From NCBI RefSeq assembly GCF_003148565.1, contig NZ_QGGL01000016.1, positions 30,520-94,519 on the forward strand: 64,000 nt of DNA, given 5' to 3'. Positions 61,240 through 64,000 of this stretch are shown here, one piece after another (the first letter of the stretch is position 1; each line of letters begins with the position of its first letter). The stretch is from Tumebacillus permanentifrigoris. Lineage in GTDB: Bacteria; Bacillota; Bacilli; Tumebacillales; Tumebacillaceae. The translations under genes were made by a program, and so were the position numbers. The notes beneath the pieces are model-generated. The model was not told the origin of the DNA. It ran no database searches and saw only the letters and a program-made list of their open reading frames with translations.

Positions 61240-63819
61240 CTATTCTCTCCCGCTCGAAGATTTCCCCGCTAGATGGAGCAACAGTTTGACGTAGAGCGTC
61301 AGCAATTCCTTCATTTTGGCAGCACGCAGACGCCGCCCGGCAAACTGGCAGGCGAGTCGCAACCCGTCCTCAAACTCCTCCACCCAACAGACCAGATCGA
61401 AGACCTGCAACCACTCCACATGCCCCACCCGCGTCTCGCGGTGGAAAAAGCAAGTCAGGATGCCTTGCTCCTCCTCCCGGCGCGCCATCCCGAGCAATTC
61501 GGAAAACGCGATGAGCTCCCGCGGCGTGGCCAGTTGCTCGCGCACATGATGGAGCGCATCCGATAGCGACTCCACAGCGGACAAGTCCAACTCCAGTGCG
61601 GCGACCTGATCGTCTTCGATCACCACCGACAGTTGGACGCTTGCCTTCGCCGTGACTTGGGTCAGCAAATTCGCGAAGACCAGCGCGAGCAAGTCTAGCA
61701 AAGACCCCTGCATCTCACTCGCCAACTGCCGCAAAAGCTCCACGATCGGAGCCGGAACTCGGGCGTGCAACGTCTCGATCCCGCCCACTTCATGCGGAGG
61801 CGCTAGGTAGGCTTGCGGAAATTGCACAGGCTTTAGCGTGACCGCACGCGGTGTAGCGAGGATGTGATCCGCCATCTGCCGAATCGTCGGCAACGAGTAG
61901 GGATCGCTGATCTGCACACGCTGGGGATAGAGCGCCTCCAATTGACCGACGATCTGGGCGACCAGCGTCGACTTGCCTCCGAGTTCAAAAAAATTGTCCT
62001 CCACGGAGATCGACTCCTGCTCCAGAACCTCCTGCCACAGGCCCAAGATCGTCGCCTCCACCTCGTTGCGCGGCGGGATCACCTGCACCGCCGCTTCCAA
62101 CTCTTGCATGTACACCTGCAGATCTGCCAGTGTCATGTCGAACTCCCCACTCTGGAACTGCTCCCCGAGCTTGTAGCGTTGGACTTTTCCACTGGTGGTC
62201 TTCGGAATCGCTCGCACAGGCAACACATGGTCAAGTTGCAACCCGACCAGGCGAGCGATGTAGCGTTTGAGTTGCAGGGCGAGCGGTGCAAACTCCCTGA
62301 GGTGGTGCTTGAAGGCCACGAACAAGAGGATCAGATCGCGCTGGAGCGTAGGGTCAAAAACGCCGGTGACGGCGACTTTTCCAAGCTCGATGCCCTCGAT
62401 GCCTTCCGCGACACGCTCCACATCGTGTGGGTAGATGTTCTGCCCGTTGACGAACAGGATGTCCTTGGCACGACCGGTCACCACCAGTCGCCCCTCGCGC
62501 AGGAATCCGAGATCGCCCGTGTTCAACCAGCCGTCAGCCGTGCGGACAAGCTCGGTCGCCTCTGGGTTGTTGTAATATCCCGGCGTGACCGACGCGCCGC
62601 AGATCTGGATATACCCGACGTGCATCTCGTCCAGCACTTCCCCCGCTTCTCCGCAGATGCGCAGCTCCAGCTCGCGAATCGGTGTGCCGACATCGACAAA
62701 GGAAGACTCGTACATGTGGCTTTCCGGCTCCGTCACTTCCTCCACACGACCTCCGAGCACCAGCGTCCGACGATCGACGCGGACTTGGCGCATCTCTTCG
62801 CCTGGCGCGGGAAATACCGCTCCAACCGTCGCTTCAGCGAGGCCGTACACCGGGAACATCGCCGTGCGCCGCAACCCATACGGAGCCAAGTCATCCAAAA
62901 AGCGGTTGCACAGCTCATAGGAAATCGGTTCCGCTCCATTGAAGATGACGCGCAGGGCAGACAAATCCCATTCGGCGGCACGCGCAGGCTTGAACGTGGT
63001 CAGGAACAGCTTGTACCCGAAGTTTGGCGATGAGGTCAGCGTCACGCGATGTTCGCTGATTTTCGCCAACCAGAGCGCAGGTCGACGTACAAACAGCGGA
63101 GTCGGGATCAAATAGAAGGGAAGACTCGCATACAGCGCCATCAAGTGCATGCCGATCAGCCCCATATCATGGGTCAGCGGCATCCAACTCAAAACAGAGT
63201 CACCGGCACCCGCTCGCACGCCGGCGACGATGGCTGCGAGATTGCTCACGACATTGGCGTGTGTCAGGACGACACCCTTCGGATCGCCTGTGGAGCCGGA
63301 CGAGAACTGGATGAAGGCGATCTCCTCTGGCGTTGCTTCATAGAGGTCACCAAGTGGTGCGTCTGGAAGCGCAGCGGCGCGGACCAGTTCGTCCGTGTAG
63401 ATCAGACGACTCTCCATCTCCCGAACTGCGGGTTGCTTGTCCATGTGCGCCACGAAGTGCTGCCACCCGTCCGCTGTAGTGACCAACATCGGTTGCTGCA
63501 GGACGTTCCAGATCTGCACCAGCTTCAAGCGATGTTCGGCTGTCGTTCCGACGGTGGAGGGCACGGGTACGATTCCCCCCAGCACACAAGCCCAAAACAC
63601 ATCCAAAAACACCTGCTCCTCCTGCACCTGCAAAACCAGTTCTTGGCGCGGACGCAGACCTTTTTTTTGCAAGACATGCAGGACGCGTCGTGCACGCGTG
63701 TAGAGGTCTCGATAGCGAATCGACGTTTCGTCGTGACTGCCGTTGATCAACATGACCCCGGTTTCAGCATGTTCCTGCACCCGTTGCAAGGTATCGATCA
63801 GTGTCTTGTCCTGCCCCAT
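61240..63819 (-). CDS. Acyl-adenylate ligase fused to ACP and a partial condensation-like domain
   Basis: An 859-residue protein. Residues 1-580 are an AMP-dependent ligase with FIQFSSGSTGDPKGV, YGLAEATVG, LNTGDLGFL and KTTSGKVQRYKL, most like fatty-acyl-AMP ligases that start lipopeptides and polyketides. Residues about 585-656 are an ACP/PCP with FFELGGKS (Ser617). Residues 657-859 resemble the second half of a condensation domain; no HHxxxDG is present. GGAGG precedes the ATG. It is the first gene of the operon and should supply the starter acyl group. Confidence 0.85.
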   Translation of the reverse strand: MGQDKTLIDTLQRVQEHAETGVMLINGSHDETSIRYRDLYTRARRVLHVLQKKGLRPRQELVLQVQEEQVFLDVFWACVLGGIVPVPSTVGTTAEHRLKLVQIWNVLQQPMLVTTADGWQHFVAHMDKQPAVREMESRLIYTDELVRAAALPDAPLGDLYEATPEEIAFIQFSSGSTGDPKGVVLTHANVVSNLAAIVAGVRAGAGDSVLSWMPLTHDMGLIGMHLMALYASLPFYLIPTPLFVRRPALWLAKISEHRVTLTSSPNFGYKLFLTTFKPARAAEWDLSALRVIFNGAEPISYELCNRFLDDLAPYGLRRTAMFPVYGLAEATVGAVFPAPGEEMRQVRVDRRTLVLGGRVEEVTEPESHMYESSFVDVGTPIRELELRICGEAGEVLDEMHVGYIQICGASVTPGYYNNPEATELVRTADGWLNTGDLGFLREGRLVVTGRAKDILFVNGQNIYPHDVERVAEGIEGIELGKVAVTGVFDPTLQRDLILLFVAFKHHLREFAPLALQLKRYIARLVGLQLDHVLPVRAIPKTTSGKVQRYKLGEQFQSGEFDMTLADLQVYMQELEAAVQVIPPRNEVEATILGLWQEVLEQESISVEDNFFELGGKSTLVAQIVGQLEALYPQRVQISDPYSLPTIRQMADHILATPRAVTLKPVQFPQAYLAPPHEVGGIETLHARVPAPIVELLRQLASEMQGSLLDLLALVFANLLTQVTAKASVQLSVVIEDDQVAALELDLSAVESLSDALHHVREQLATPRELIAFSELLGMARREEEQGILTCFFHRETRVGHVEWLQVFDLVCWVEEFEDGLRLACQFAGRRLRAAKMKELLTLYVKLLLHLAGKSSSGRE

Positions 63820-63900
63820 TGCTCCTCCACCTGCCCAAATGAGATACGTACTGTATTGAACGATAATAATAAATTAACCGAGCCAATTCGACTTAGAAAC

Positions 63901-63906
63901 ATTATA
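63901..63906 (-). promoter_or_regulatory. Possible -10 box of the polyketide operon
   Basis: TATAAT on the minus strand about 80 bp before the ligase start, in A+T-rich DNA. No good -35 at 17 bp is seen (TTGCTA is 21 bp away), so an activator may be required. Nothing else is seen in 63820-64000. Confidence 0.35.
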
Positions 63907-64000
63907 TCGCCTACATACCCAAAAATCTAGCAAATTGTTAAGTAAAAGAAAGGATATCATAAATGCATCTTCAATAAAACATGCCAATATTTGTATACGG

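Noticed and set aside
1-64000. CRISPR arrays, tRNA, rRNA, prophage or complete insertion sequence
   Set aside because: No regularly spaced repeats, cloverleaf or rRNA motifs, phage structural genes or intact transposase were recognised by eye.

Overview
The window comes from the chromosome of an endospore-forming Firmicute with a moderately GC-rich core. The sporulation genes spoVT, fin, spoVG, sspF, veg and yabG lie among mfd, pth, ctc, prs, glmU, ridA, purR, ispE, ksgA and rnmV, in the order known from the Bacillus origin-proximal region. Composition, the many TTG/GTG starts and the cyanophycin genes suggest an Alicyclobacillaceae-like organism such as Tumebacillus. That placement is inferred. 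Nearly all core genes read on the minus strand and are separated by clear intrinsic terminators.

Region 1 to 4.6 kb is a scrambled locus. A DUF1659 gene is present twice with identical DNA. Two convergent pairs of secreted matrixin-like metalloprotease plus membrane-anchored partner sit between the copies, with a DUF2922 remnant, a terminator split by a small inverted-repeat element, and a fragment of a DUF6431-type protein.

Region 4.6 to 14.7 kb is an A+T-richer island. Its left edge carries a diverged copy of the spoVT 3' end plus its terminator; the intact spoVT lies at the right edge. Two divergent transcription units share a 370-bp control region. Rightward: a GTP cyclohydrolase II and a SAM methyltransferase (ATGA overlap). 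Leftward: a 17-codon ORF, a 609-aa beta-propeller protein, an ABC-2 exporter (ATPase plus two permeases), a SUMF1/formylglycine-generating-enzyme-like protein, a 14-repeat WD40 protein and a small FAD oxidoreductase. The set GTP cyclohydrolase II + methyltransferase + WD40 + SUMF1-like matches ToxB, ToxA, ToxC and ToxD of toxoflavin (7-azapteridine) biosynthesis as known in Burkholderia and Pseudomonas. The best candidate for a new system here is therefore a Gram-positive azapteridine-type pathway with its own ABC exporter, an extra propeller protein and a possible micropeptide.

Region 14.8 to 41.8 kb is the housekeeping backbone, interrupted by accessory genes: a PrsA-like foldase overlapping mfd, an oligopeptide-binding protein with a copper-amine-oxidase-N domain, an overlapping cyanophycinase/cyanophycin synthetase pair, and a class D-like sortase with a large SdrD-like LPQTG surface protein.

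Region 42 to 52.5 kb holds surface and secreted functions: two paralogous secreted lipases, a polysaccharide-deacetylase-like protein, an SLH protein, a class-3 lipase, an RNase-H-like YkuK protein, and a small module of two related micro-proteins flanking a GNAT acetyltransferase. The backbone resumes with ksgA and rnmV, followed by a rodA-type SEDS gene. The right end (55.4 to 63.8 kb) is the start of a trans-AT polyketide cluster: acyl-adenylate ligase-ACP, two KS-ACP proteins and a free-standing acyltransferase. No rRNA, tRNA, CRISPR array or complete insertion sequence was seen.
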